Assembly: GCA_964503125.1 (NCBI GenBank)
Contig: CAZCZE010000021.1
Location: 1-64,000 of the forward strand
Direction: 5' to 3'
From: FEN-1219 sp964503125
Lineage (GTDB): Bacteria > Pseudomonadota > Gammaproteobacteria > Steroidobacterales > Rariloculaceae
Length of the DNA: 64,000 nucleotides
Under the pieces are notes generated by a model. It worked only from the letters and a program-made list of their open reading frames with translations, had not been told where the DNA came from and made no database searches. Shown in pieces: positions 41,482-51,600 of the stretch. Each line of letters begins with the position of its first letter. Position 1 is the stretch's first letter. Both the position numbers and the translations under genes were made by a program.

Positions 41482-42840
41482 TCAGTCGACGATCGCCTGA
41501 TAGGCGAGCGTCTGGAAGCGCGCCGCGAAATCGAAATCTGCAATCATGTACTGAGCCATGAGGATCAAGACGAGATCCTCCTCGGGATCGAGGATGGCCC
41601 AGGTCGATGCGGCGCCCGCCCAGCCGAACGTGCCCTTCGATCCCAAGTTGCCGGCCTGCGCCGGGTCGAGCAGCACGGACACGCCGAGCCCGTAGGCCAG
41701 CGAGCCTCCTCCGCTAGCGCCCGGCGCGCCGATACTGATGGCGGGGATGCTCGGCGGTAGGTTGTTGCTCGTCATGAGCTCGACGGTCTTCGTGCCGAGC
41801 AACCGCTGGCCGTCGAGCTCGCCGCCGTTGACGAGCATCTGGCCGAAGCGCGCGTAGTCCATGGCCGTCGACGACATGCTCAAGCCGCCGAACGGAATGT
41901 CGGTGTAACGCGCGTAACCGCCGCCGACCGGCCCGTTCGTCGGCGCCCCGGGCGGGGGCACGCCTTCGCGCGTCTCGACGCGCACGAGGCCGGAAGCGGG
42001 ATTCGTAGGGTCGTTCGGCGCGTAGTTGGCCGTGTAGCGCCCGACGTACGAGCGCGGCACGCCGAACGTCGCGTCGCTCATGCCGAGCGGCTCGAAAATG
42101 CGCTCGCGCACGAAGTCGTCGAACGGCATGCCCGAGAAATGCTCGACGAGATACGCCTGCACGTCGTGCGCGACGCTGTATACCCACTGCTCTCCCGGGT
42201 GGTAGAGCAGCGGCACCTTCGGCAGGTTCTCGGCGACGAGCTGCTCAAGCGAGGTCGTCGTGACGAAGTCGACGCCGTTCTCTGCATACGCGCGGTCGAG
42301 GACGGGCGCGGTGCCGAATCCGTAGCTGAACCCCGCCGTGTGGCGGAACACGTCGTGGATCGTGGGCTTGCGCCGCGGCGCCGCAAGAAGCATGCGCTCG
42401 CCGTCCATGCCGTCGAGCACCTGTACGTCCTTGAACGCCGGGATGTACTTGTCGAGCGGGTCGCTGAGCTGGAACTTGCCCTCCTCGTAGAGCATGAGCA
42501 GCGCGACGCTCGTGACGGGCTTGGTCATCGAGTAGAGCCGGAACAGGCTGTCGGCGCGCATCGGCATGTTCGTCTCGCGCTCCGCCATGCCGTAGGCCTT
42601 GAGATGCGCGACGCGCCCGCGCCGCGCGATGAGCACGACGACGCCGGCCTTGCGGCCCGCATCGACCTCGGCCTGCATCGCGGCGTCAAGTCGTGCGAGG
42701 CGCTCGGCCGAGAGGCCGACCTCGGCCGGCCGCGCCGTCGGCAGCTCGGCCGCGGTCACTGTCGACGCCGCGCCCGCGAGAAGCAGCGCCGCAACGAACG
42801 GGAGCTGTCGCGCGCGCCGGCGCGATCCCAAGGTAGCCAT
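41482..42840 (-). CDS. Exported beta-lactamase-family serine hydrolase
   Basis: A 452-residue class C-like hydrolase with a signal peptide (LPFVAALLLAGAASTVTAA). The catalytic Ser and Lys are in LYSMTKPVTS (SxxK), the Tyr in VYSVAHDVQ (YxN-like), and the third motif region near FGWAGAAST. Members of this family are esterases, peptidases or related, rarely true beta-lactamases. The ATG has GGGGG upstream. The N-terminal 60 residues are strongly similar to the partial protein at 63571, so the two are paralogues. Confidence 0.9.
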   Translation of the reverse strand: MATLGSRRRARQLPFVAALLLAGAASTVTAAELPTARPAEVGLSAERLARLDAAMQAEVDAGRKAGVVVLIARRGRVAHLKAYGMAERETNMPMRADSLFRLYSMTKPVTSVALLMLYEEGKFQLSDPLDKYIPAFKDVQVLDGMDGERMLLAAPRRKPTIHDVFRHTAGFSYGFGTAPVLDRAYAENGVDFVTTTSLEQLVAENLPKVPLLYHPGEQWVYSVAHDVQAYLVEHFSGMPFDDFVRERIFEPLGMSDATFGVPRSYVGRYTANYAPNDPTNPASGLVRVETREGVPPPGAPTNGPVGGGYARYTDIPFGGLSMSSTAMDYARFGQMLVNGGELDGQRLLGTKTVELMTSNNLPPSIPAISIGAPGASGGGSLAYGLGVSVLLDPAQAGNLGSKGTFGWAGAASTWAILDPEEDLVLILMAQYMIADFDFAARFQTLAYQAIVD

Positions 42841-42893
42841 GAATCCCCCTTCGTGACCGGCCGAGGGCCGGCGTTTTCCAGGCATCGTAGTCC

Positions 42894-43430
42894 GTGGCCG
42901 CGCCTGGCCGCAACGGCGAGCTCGCACTCGTCGCTCTCGACGGGCGACGCGAAGTGCTCGGCCGGCTACCGGGCACCGTCTACGCGCCGCGGCTCACGCG
43001 CGAGGGCTTGCACGTGGCGTTCGACGATCAAGCCGGCGGCACGTCGAGGGTATACGTCGCCGCGCTCGACTCGCGGCAGCCGCTGCCTTCGGTCGAAGGT
43101 GGTAGCTCATTCCCGCTCTGGTCGTTCGACGACGAGAGCGTCTTTTTCATCGCGACCCGCAACGGCGAGCAAGCGCTGTTCGCGCAGCTCGCGGACGGCA
43201 CGGGTGCACCGGAGCTCATCGTGTCGCCGGCGCGCGCGCCCGAGGCCTGGACTCCGAACGGTCGCCTGCTGAATTTCATCACGCCGCGCGACGGCGACTA
43301 CGCGATCTCGGCCTGGGACGCGTTCGACCGCACCGTCACGCGGGTCTTAGGGCGTGACGGCTCGCTGCAGCACAGCAGCCACTACTCGCCCGACGGCCGG
43401 CTGCTCATGCTGTTTTCCGGTCGACTGAGG
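42894..43430 (+). pseudogene. TolB/PD40-like beta-propeller fragment
   Basis: About 179 codons with repeated blade motifs: LTREGLHVAFDDQAGGTSRV, SFPLWSFDDESVFFIATRNG, EAWTPNGRLLNFITPRDGDY and HYSPDGRLLMLF. These are typical of TolB-like propellers, often at the C-terminus of serine/threonine kinases or peptidases. The fragment opens within the start region of the divergent serine hydrolase without a signal, kinase domain or good ribosome binding site, and it ends where the GCGGATAGGA repeat fragment begins at 43437. It is therefore probably a relic. Confidence 0.6.
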
Positions 43431-43436
43431 CCGTTC

Positions 43437-43842
43437 GCGGATAGGACGGATAATCGGGTTGTGTCGGCCGATGAGCTGCGCGCGCGACTGGAGCGCGCGA
43501 CGGCCTGCCGATGCCGGCATGCGCGGTGCTCGCGGTTTCCGTGGCGCTGTGTCTCCTTTGCGGCGTTCGGGTCTTCCAGCTCCCGGGACGCATCGAGGTC
43601 GCCCAGCAATACGGATATACAGCGGAGCGTGCGCCGCATTCGTCGACGAGTTGCGCGAGCGCTTGGGTCAGAACGACGCCATCGAGTCCGTCTCGATCCT
43701 GCACAACGTAGACGGCATGCAGGGGGGGCCTCCGATCGCCATCGGGGAATTGGCGCAGGGCCAGCATTGCAAGCTTGGTAGCCTGTTCCCTTCAACGGGC
43801 GTACGCTTGGCGATTAGCTCCCCGCCAAGAGGGAGGGCCACG
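43437..43842. other. Decayed region with repeat fragment and partial coding trace
   Basis: Begins with a copy of the repeat fragment also found at 11931. From 43505 to about 43830 two plus-strand frames show G/C-ending codons: a hydrophobic start (CAVLAVSVALCLLCGVRVF) and, in another frame, AAFVDELRERLGQNDAIESV. They could be the shifted pieces of a membrane protein, perhaps a MacB/FtsX-type permease, but this is weak. A GAGGGAGGG ribosome binding site for the next gene lies at the right end. Confidence 0.4.
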
Positions 43843-46800
43843 ATGAATTGTCCGCGCTGCGGAACGCCAAACCGCGACGATCGACGGTTCTGCTCCGCGT
43901 GCGGGATGCGTTTGACCGTCGCGTGCCAGGATTGCGGCACGCAGAACGAGCCGCCCGTGCGTTTCTGCGGCGGGTGCGGCAAAGCCTTGCCGAGCGCGGA
44001 CGCGGCAGCGGCGCGGAGTCCTTTCCACGATATCGAGCGCCGTCAGCTGACGGTGATGTTCTGCGATTTGGTCGGTTCGACCGCGCTGTCGCGCGAGCTC
44101 GATCCGGAGGATCTACGTGACCTGCTGCGCCGGTATCACGAGCAAACGCGGCGGGTCATCGCGCGCTACGGTGGATTCATCGCGCGTTACGTGGGCGATG
44201 GGCTCCTGATCTACTTCGGCTACCCGCATGCGCGCGAGGACGCAGCCGTGCGGGCGATCCACTCCGGCCTCGAGATCACGAGCCTGGTTCGGGAAACGGC
44301 TGAACCTCTCCGCGGCAATCCCGCCGGACTGGCAGTTCGAATCGGCATCGCAACCGGTCTCGTCGTCGTCGACGACTCGATCGGCGACCGCGTCGCCGAA
44401 GACGCTGAAGCCGTCGGCGAAACTCCGAATCTCGCTGCCCGCCTACAGGGTCTCGCGGAACCGAACAGCGTCGTCGCCGCCGACGCGACACGCGAGCTGG
44501 CAGGCGGCCTATTCGTCTACGAAGATCTCGGCCTACAGCAACTGCGCGGCTTCGACCAGCCGGTCCGCGCATGGCGCGTGCTGCGCACGAGCGAAGCCCA
44601 GAGTCGGTTCGCGGCGGCACGCGGCACCCAGCAGACACGTCTGATCGGTCGCGACACCGAGCTGGGCCTCTTGCACGGTCACTGGCGAGACGCGGCGCGC
44701 GGCGATGGCCGGCTCGTTCTGCTCACGGGCGAGGCCGGCATCGGCAAGTCGCGGCTCGCCGAGTCTCTCGCCGATCAAATCGCCGGCGAGCCGCATGTGA
44801 CCATTCGATATCAGTGCTCGCCGTATCACCTCAACACTGCGCTGCACCCTTTCATTCACCAACTGGAGCTCGCGGCGAATCTGCGGCGCAACGACGATCT
44901 CGCGAGCAAGGTCGAAAGGCTCGAAGCGTTGCTTGCCGACGCGCGCATGGAGAAGGAGGAAGGCGTTCCGCTGTTTGCCGCATTGTTGTCGCTGCCTGCG
45001 TTGGATCGCTATCCGCGCCTACAAATGACTCCGCAACAGCAGAAGCAGAAGACTCTGGTGGCGTTGCTCGACTATGTCAGGAGCAGCGCTTCGCACAGCC
45101 CGGCACTCCTCATTTTCGAGGATTTGCACTGGATCGACCCGACGTCCACGGAATTTTTGACTCTGCTTGCGCCGCTCGTCGCGAGCATGCCGGTTCTGGT
45201 CGTCGCGACTTCACGGTCGACGACGCAGCACGACTGGCTTCAACTACAGCACGTTCATACGCTGCAACTCGAAAGGCTCGACCGCCGCCATGCGGCGACC
45301 ATGATCAGCCATCTTCTCGAGAACGAGAACCCGCCGGCCAACCTCGTGAATGAGATCATGGCGAAGACCGATGGTGTACCGCTCTTCATCGAAGAGCTCG
45401 CGAGAACGCTACTGACGGCCGGGCTCCCGAAGGAGCACGATCCGGCGTCGCTGCGCCAGCCGGCGACGATTCCATCTACGCTGCAAGATTCGTTGATGGC
45501 GCGACTCGATCAGCTCGGCACCGCTCGAAAGGTCGCCCAAGTCGCGGCTGCCATCGGACGCGAGTTCTCTTTCGAGCTGCTGGCGGCGATCGCGCCGCTC
45601 GACGAGACCGAGCTACGCGATGCGCTGTCGACGTTGACCGATGGAGCGGTCCTGCTCGCACGCGAGGAAGGCGCGACGACCACGTTCCAATTCCGGCACT
45701 CGCTGGTGCAAGCCGTGGCGTACTCCAGCTTGCTGCGCAGCACTCGCCGCGAGCTTCATCAACAGATCGCGGCAACTCTCGAGAGCCGCTATCCGGAGCG
45801 CGTGCGCGTCGAGCCCGAAATCATCGCGCATCACTACACCCAGGCTCACGAGGATTTGCGCGCGGCGACCTACTGGGCGGCGGCAGCGCTGCGCGCGCTC
45901 GAACGTTCGGCGTTCGTGGAAGCACAAGGACACGTCACCAAGGGACTGAGCCTGCTCGAAGGCGCCGACGAGACGGACCGCGACCGCGCTCGGTTGACGC
46001 TCAACCTCGAAGTGCTGCGCGGCGCTGTGTACCGCGCCGTGAAAGGCTTCGCCTCGTCGGGCGCAGAGCAGAGTTTCACGCACGCACTCGACTTGTGCGA
46101 GCGCCTCGGCGACACCCGCAGGCTCGTGGATGTGCGTCGCGGGTTGTTCGCCTGCTACTACTCGCGCGGCACGCATGCGCTGGCGCAGGAGCAAGGCCAA
46201 GAGGTCAAGGCATTGGCCGAACGACTCGGCGATTCGGGCGCACGCATGCTGGCTCACTGGATGCTCGGCTGCGTCGCCTTTTGGAGAGGCGAGCTCGTCG
46301 CGGCCGATCGCGAGCTCGAGGAAGCGATCGCGCTTTATGACCCGAAGCAGCAGCAAGCGAACACGCTCGCGCTACAGATCGATCCGGGCGCCAACGCGCT
46401 CTGCCATCGCGGCTGGCTGCAGTGGACGCTCGGTTATCCGGACCGCGCCCTGCAGACGAGCGAGCACGCGATAAAAACAGCGCGTGACCTCAACCAACCG
46501 TTCGCTTTGTCGATGGCGCTGTTCTTTGCGATCGTCACACGCACGTGCTGCGGCGATTGGGAGATCGCGGCGCGCCAACTCGAAGAGCTTACGTCCGTGA
46601 CCACGGAACACGGGCTAGAGTATCTGCGCAGCGTCGCGCGAGTGCTCAAAGGCCAGGAGCTGATCGCATCCGGCGAACTTGCGGCCGGCGTCGACGAGAC
46701 GTTGCTCGCGCTCTCCGAGCTCGAAACTCAAGAGGCAGGTTTGGGAGTGCCCTGGACCTTGTCGATCCTCGCGCTCGGGTACACGCGGCTCGGCAAGACT

Positions 46801-47181
46801 GCCGAGGGCTTCGATACGCTGGACAAGGCGTTCGCAGTGGCCGAGCGAAACGGCGAACGCCACTGGGAAGCCGAGCTGCACCGCCAGCGTGGCGACCTGC
46901 TGCTGTTAGGCCCATCGCCCGATCAGACGGAAGCCGAGCGCTGCTACCGAAACGCGATGCAGGTCGCGCACCTCCAAGGCGCGACGTCGCTCGAGCTGCG
47001 GGCCGCGATGAGCCTCGCCCGGTTGCTCGAGCGCCAGCGCCGGCAGGCAATGGCGCAAGACGTTCTCTCCGAGGCTCATGCCCGGCTCACCGAGGGCTTC
47101 GACACCGTCGACCTGCGCGAGGCGAGCACGCGGTTGGAATCTTTCGTCGCCGCTAGGCATGACAAGCTGCGATCTTCGTAG
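43843..47181 (+). CDS. Zinc-ribbon / class III nucleotide cyclase / AAA ATPase / TPR regulator
   Basis: A 1112-residue multidomain protein. Residues 1-46 hold two zinc ribbons (Cys3, 6, 17, 20 and Cys28, 31, 42, 45). A class III adenylate/guanylate cyclase domain covers about 65-245, with metal Asp residues in VMFCDLVGSTALS and YVGDGLLIYFGYP. Next comes a STAND-like ATPase: Walker A LLTGEAGIGKSRLAESL and Walker B LIFEDLHWIDPTST. The last 400 residues are helical TPR-like repeats. Such proteins are intracellular signal integrators that may make cAMP or cGMP on binding a ligand. The start was set at the ATG with a strong GAGGGAGGG site. The stop is 12 bases before the next gene, so the two are co-transcribed. 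Confidence 0.9.
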   Translation: MNCPRCGTPNRDDRRFCSACGMRLTVACQDCGTQNEPPVRFCGGCGKALPSADAAAARSPFHDIERRQLTVMFCDLVGSTALSRELDPEDLRDLLRRYHEQTRRVIARYGGFIARYVGDGLLIYFGYPHAREDAAVRAIHSGLEITSLVRETAEPLRGNPAGLAVRIGIATGLVVVDDSIGDRVAEDAEAVGETPNLAARLQGLAEPNSVVAADATRELAGGLFVYEDLGLQQLRGFDQPVRAWRVLRTSEAQSRFAAARGTQQTRLIGRDTELGLLHGHWRDAARGDGRLVLLTGEAGIGKSRLAESLADQIAGEPHVTIRYQCSPYHLNTALHPFIHQLELAANLRRNDDLASKVERLEALLADARMEKEEGVPLFAALLSLPALDRYPRLQMTPQQQKQKTLVALLDYVRSSASHSPALLIFEDLHWIDPTSTEFLTLLAPLVASMPVLVVATSRSTTQHDWLQLQHVHTLQLERLDRRHAATMISHLLENENPPANLVNEIMAKTDGVPLFIEELARTLLTAGLPKEHDPASLRQPATIPSTLQDSLMARLDQLGTARKVAQVAAAIGREFSFELLAAIAPLDETELRDALSTLTDGAVLLAREEGATTTFQFRHSLVQAVAYSSLLRSTRRELHQQIAATLESRYPERVRVEPEIIAHHYTQAHEDLRAATYWAAAALRALERSAFVEAQGHVTKGLSLLEGADETDRDRARLTLNLEVLRGAVYRAVKGFASSGAEQSFTHALDLCERLGDTRRLVDVRRGLFACYYSRGTHALAQEQGQEVKALAERLGDSGARMLAHWMLGCVAFWRGELVAADRELEEAIALYDPKQQQANTLALQIDPGANALCHRGWLQWTLGYPDRALQTSEHAIKTARDLNQPFALSMALFFAIVTRTCCGDWEIAARQLEELTSVTTEHGLEYLRSVARVLKGQELIASGELAAGVDETLLALSELETQEAGLGVPWTLSILALGYTRLGKTAEGFDTLDKAFAVAERNGERHWEAELHRQRGDLLLLGPSPDQTEAERCYRNAMQVAHLQGATSLELRAAMSLARLLERQRRQAMAQDVLSEAHARLTEGFDTVDLREASTRLESFVAARHDKLRSS

Positions 47182-47193
47182 GAGCAGGGAAAA

Positions 47194-48696
47194 ATGACCA
47201 ACAACAGACTCACGAGCAGCAAGATATTCGAGCCGATCAAGATCGGTAACGTGACGTTCGATAACCGGATCCTGCGATCGTCCGTCGGCGGACGTCATTG
47301 CACTTACGACGGTACGGTCACCGACGTCTGGAAGAACTTCGAGACGCGCTTCGCGGAGGGCGGCGTCGGCGGAATCATCGCGACGACATTTCACGTGAAT
47401 CCTCATCGGCTTTCACCGATGCAATATCCCTCGATCGCCGACGACAAGTTCATGTTGAACCTCGAGCGGCGCATCCGCGAAATCAAGCGCGCGCGCCCGG
47501 GATTGAAGTACATCATCCAGATCGGCGACCCCGGTTACGTCACGTACGAAAGCCTTTTCAGAGATCCGAAGGACGCGCTGTCTGCGTACGGTGGATTCGA
47601 TCTCGCGTTCGGCTATCAAACGTGGCGCAAACCGATGTCCGAGGGGGAAATCTGGCAATCGATCGCCGATCACGCAGAGGCCGCGAGGCGCGTGCGAGAG
47701 GTCGACGCCGACGGCGTCGAGATCGCGGCCGCCAAAGGCTACCTGATCCACCAGTTCCTGAACCCCGGCATCAATCGCAGGCGGGACCAATGGGGCGGAA
47801 ACCCCGAGAACCGGTTTCGGTTCTTTGAGGAAGTCGTCAAGGCAGTACGGAAAGCAGTCAAGGACGACTTTCTCGTCGGAGTCAGGCTCGCGGCCGCCGA
47901 CCACAACCTGAGCCCATTGGCCTTTGCGGCGATGCGCTGGCCGTCACCGTTGCTTGCGTTATCGCGAGAGCGCCGGCACGGCAACGACGAGGCGCAGATG
48001 ATCGCCTACGCGCAAAAGCTGCAGAGACGAGTCGACTATCTGCACATCGTGTCGGGTTTCGGTTTCCCGAGCCCGCGCGAGACACCCGGCGACTTCCCGT
48101 ACGACGAAGTCAAGATGTTCTTTCACGCGACCCATACGCTGACGGGGAAGACCCGGCTGCGATCGGGGCTGTTGACGTTGATCCCGAAGCACGTCCTGCG
48201 ATGGGTGCTGTCGCGCGGGTGGAAGTACGTTCCGGCGATCAATCGCGACGCCGCAAAACGGTTCAAGGAGCAGGTGCGGGACTGCAAGGTCATCGTCAAC
48301 GGCGGTTTCCGCGAGCGCGCCACGATCGAAGAAGCGCTCGACTCGGGCTCGGCCGACATGGTGTCGATGGCGCGCGCATTGCTCGCGAACCCCAACTTGC
48401 TGAACTTGCTCCGCGACGGTCACGACGCACCGAACCGTTGCTCCGGCTGCAACAAGTGCGTCGGACGGACCGGAACGAGCCCGTTGGGTTGTTACGACGT
48501 ACGCCGGTTCAACGGCGATGTACAACGGATGTACGAAGAGATACTGAAATGGAACGAGCCCGATCGGTTCGACGCCGCCGACCGCGAGCCCTCCGAGCGA
48601 CAGGATGAAGAAGAAACGGCTCCGCCGCCGAATGTCGAGGTCCTGAGGGCTGAGCTCAGCCGCCTATCCCCTGGTGCGCAGCCGGCACCGAAATGA
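47194..48696 (+). CDS. Old Yellow Enzyme-family NADH:flavin oxidoreductase with Cys cluster
   Basis: A 500-residue protein with an FMN-binding TIM barrel: IFEPIKIGNVTFDNRILRSS, VREVDADGVEIAAAKGYLIH, QFLNPGINRRRDQWGGNPEN and DMVSMARALLANPNLL. RCSGCNKCVGR followed by GCYD gives a 4Fe-4S cluster site, as in 2,4-dienoyl-CoA reductase-like enzymes, but the C-terminal FAD/NAD domain of those is missing; instead there is a short charged Glu/Pro-rich tail. It reduces activated C=C bonds or similar; the substrate is unknown. It follows the cyclase gene by 12 bp and ends with a 41-base convergent overlap with the GMC-patatin gene. Confidence 0.87.
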   Translation: MTNNRLTSSKIFEPIKIGNVTFDNRILRSSVGGRHCTYDGTVTDVWKNFETRFAEGGVGGIIATTFHVNPHRLSPMQYPSIADDKFMLNLERRIREIKRARPGLKYIIQIGDPGYVTYESLFRDPKDALSAYGGFDLAFGYQTWRKPMSEGEIWQSIADHAEAARRVREVDADGVEIAAAKGYLIHQFLNPGINRRRDQWGGNPENRFRFFEEVVKAVRKAVKDDFLVGVRLAAADHNLSPLAFAAMRWPSPLLALSRERRHGNDEAQMIAYAQKLQRRVDYLHIVSGFGFPSPRETPGDFPYDEVKMFFHATHTLTGKTRLRSGLLTLIPKHVLRWVLSRGWKYVPAINRDAAKRFKEQVRDCKVIVNGGFRERATIEEALDSGSADMVSMARALLANPNLLNLLRDGHDAPNRCSGCNKCVGRTGTSPLGCYDVRRFNGDVQRMYEEILKWNEPDRFDAADREPSERQDEEETAPPPNVEVLRAELSRLSPGAQPAPK

Positions 48697-51600
48697 CGGC
48701 GGCCGCTGCGCATTCGCCGAGGCGGCGGTAGCTTTCCCACTGCTCGTCGGTGAAGAACTGGTCGAGCGTCGAATCGTGCGGAAAATGCAGATTGCGGGCC
48801 GCGTATGAACGGAGGTCGAGCGGCATATCGCCAAGCCGGCTCGCATTGATCATCAACAACCAACACGGCGTCCCACCGTTATCGTAGTCGACGCGCGCCA
48901 ACGCGCTGGAGTGACGTCCGAGACGCCCGATCTCCCACAGAGACCCGACGCCGGCGGGGTCGACCCACTCTCGAACCCACTTTGGAACGTGGCCGTTCGG
49001 GTCGAGAGCGGACCAACGGCCACCACCGGGCGGCGCTGGTCTCGGCTCGAGCCAACTGATCTCGGCGCCGAAGTCCAAACGGGCGCGCCGCATGAGCAGC
49101 GCGATCGCCGCCAGCTGATAGTCCTTATCCTCCGTCGCATTCGCGCAGATCATCAAAGCCACACGCCGGCGCAGCAACTCGTAGACGCCGGTCTCCTCGA
49201 AGTGCCCGCCGTCGCTCAGATACCAAAGCCGCTCGGAGGGTCCCGTGAAGTACCCCCGCCACTCGTTCAAGATCGCCGCGTGCGCGGGGAATATCCGCGC
49301 AACCGAGGACTTCAGGCGCCGCAGCAGTGCCGGCGGGTAGCGGCCGGGCCTCGCGCCGCCTTCGATGCCGGAGTTCCACCAATAGCCGAGCCGGATGTTG
49401 AACAAGCCGAGCAGCAGCGACGTCGGCAGGCTGGTGTGCCGCCCCAAGCCGGTCCCGAGCGCCGCGCCGGACGTCGAGATCCACTGGCTCAGCATGAGCG
49501 GCTCCACGGGCGCCGGCTCGCCGCTGCGCTGTGCGAGCACATGAAATGCGCCCGGATCCGTGCCGCTCGTGACGGCCGTGAGGCCCGCCCGGAGCGCATG
49601 CGGGTCGTCCGCATCGGGTTCCCACAGCGCGTGGAACCGTCTACCGACGCTGACACCGCTCGGACCGACACACATCGACAGACCTTTGTCGAGACGCAAC
49701 GGGCGTGCCGAGGCTGCATCGACCGTCTCGTTGACGCAGGCGTTGATGAGGTGCAGCGGTCCGCCGTAACGCTGTGGGTCGTACTCATCGAACGGCAAGT
49801 CGTCCCCGGGATCCGCCGCCTGCACTTCCGAGTTCGCGTCCGCGGGCCTTGCATGCACGCGGGTTGGGTTCGCGGCTCCGAGGAAAGCGCGGCTCAAGCG
49901 CGCGGCATACAGCGCCTGCAACGAGAGCGTGTTCGGAAAGTCGCTCGACTGCCCGATCGCGAGCGACAGCCCGAGCGCGGCGAGCAACAGCCAGATCCCG
50001 AGAGTGCGGCTCGACTCGAATGCCGAGTGCACGAGAAGATCCAGGGTGAACAGCAGGAAGCCGAGCAACACGAACGCCAGCACCCACCGCACGAATCGGC
50101 GCAACCAGCGACTCAGAACGGAGAACGACCCTTCTTCGCCGCGGACGAGATTCTCGACGAACGCGCGCAACACGGGCAGCGCGGCCGCAATGCCGGCCAT
50201 GCCGACCGTCGCCATCGGCAGCATGCCCGTCACGGTTGAGCGGCGCGCGAGCGCGTCGAGCGCTACCCAACCGGCGCAGATCGCGACGAGTAGCAAGCTT
50301 TCGCCGGCCGCGCGCGTGAGCCGGTTGCGGGCGAGATCGCCGCGCAGCTTGAGCGGCGCCGCGGCACGCCAGCGCACCGCCTCCTGCGCGACCCAAGCGA
50401 GCACCAGCAGCAACAAGGCGAGCGGCGCGTAGGGCCGCAACTGCGGCACGCCGAGCGCGGATACCGCGGCCGCGAGCCCGAACAACCAGACTGGAATCGA
50501 GGCGCGCGGATGCTCCAGCGTGCTGGCGCGCGGCGGAGCGAGCCAGTACGCGAGCGTAGTCGGCACGAGCGCGACTGCGGCCACGACGACCGGCAGCCAC
50601 CACCAGGGCCCGAGCGGGATCCCGAGCAGCGTCACGCCGTCGATCTGCGCGAACACCGTGTCGGCGGCCAACCGCAAAGTCGCGAGCGCCGCGACGAAGA
50701 ATGCGCCGATGCACACGTGCACCGCGAGCAGGTTGCGCCAGATCGTCGCGATGTTCGACGTCAAGTCCGAGCGACCTTCGCCCGAGATGTAGTTTGCATG
50801 CGTGCGGAGCCACCACATTTCCGGGGAACCCGTATCGGCGAGCGCGGCTTGCACGCGTCGCGGCATGTGAGCCATGTCCTTGCCGCGCATGAACAGTCTG
50901 CCGAGAAAGGCCCCGATATAGCCGCCTCCCGATACGGTCGATAGGAAATCGATGCCGCGGAACCGATCGCAGCGCGCGAGCGCCTGCACGACGCCCAGCG
51001 CGAAGGTCGCACTGCGGATACCGCCGCCCGACAGAGCGAGCCCGACCGCGTCCGCGGGCAACTTTGCGTCGGCCGGGTTCGCCGGAGGCGGCGGTGGCCG
51101 ATCGATCGCGAGCTCACGCCGCCTATGCACGGCCCTCGCCTCGGCGGCGCGCAGGTGACGCGGATATTCGCGGCGGTCTGCGAGCAGCACGTCGGCTGCC
51201 TTCTCGCCGATCATGAACACCGACGCAGCGATGAAGTAGCCGGGGATCTCGGGAAACACCGACGCATCGACGACGCGTAGACCCTCGACGCCGTACACCC
51301 GGAAATCGCTCGAAACGACTGCGTCGGTCTTTTTCGTATCGGGGCGCCACGCGTCGGAACCCATGCGACACGTGCCGCACGCGTGGTGGCCCCAAGCTTG
51401 GTACTTGACCCACTCCTCGAGCACACGCGAGTAGTCCCCGGCCTGCGGGCCGGGCTGAAGCTCGGACTTGAACGGCTTGATCGTCGCGTTGAGCTTGCGC
51501 ACCCACTCGATTCCCTCGAGCAGCGTCGTGACATCCTTGTCCGCCTCCTCCGAGCTCTCGTCGAAGTAACGGAAGTTGATCACCGGCTGCTCGAACGCAG

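Noticed and set aside
43459..43842. Upstream extension of the cyclase frame
   Set aside because: The zinc ribbon starts right at the ATG at 43843 with a strong ribosome binding site; the extension has no domain character and changes frame in its coding signal.
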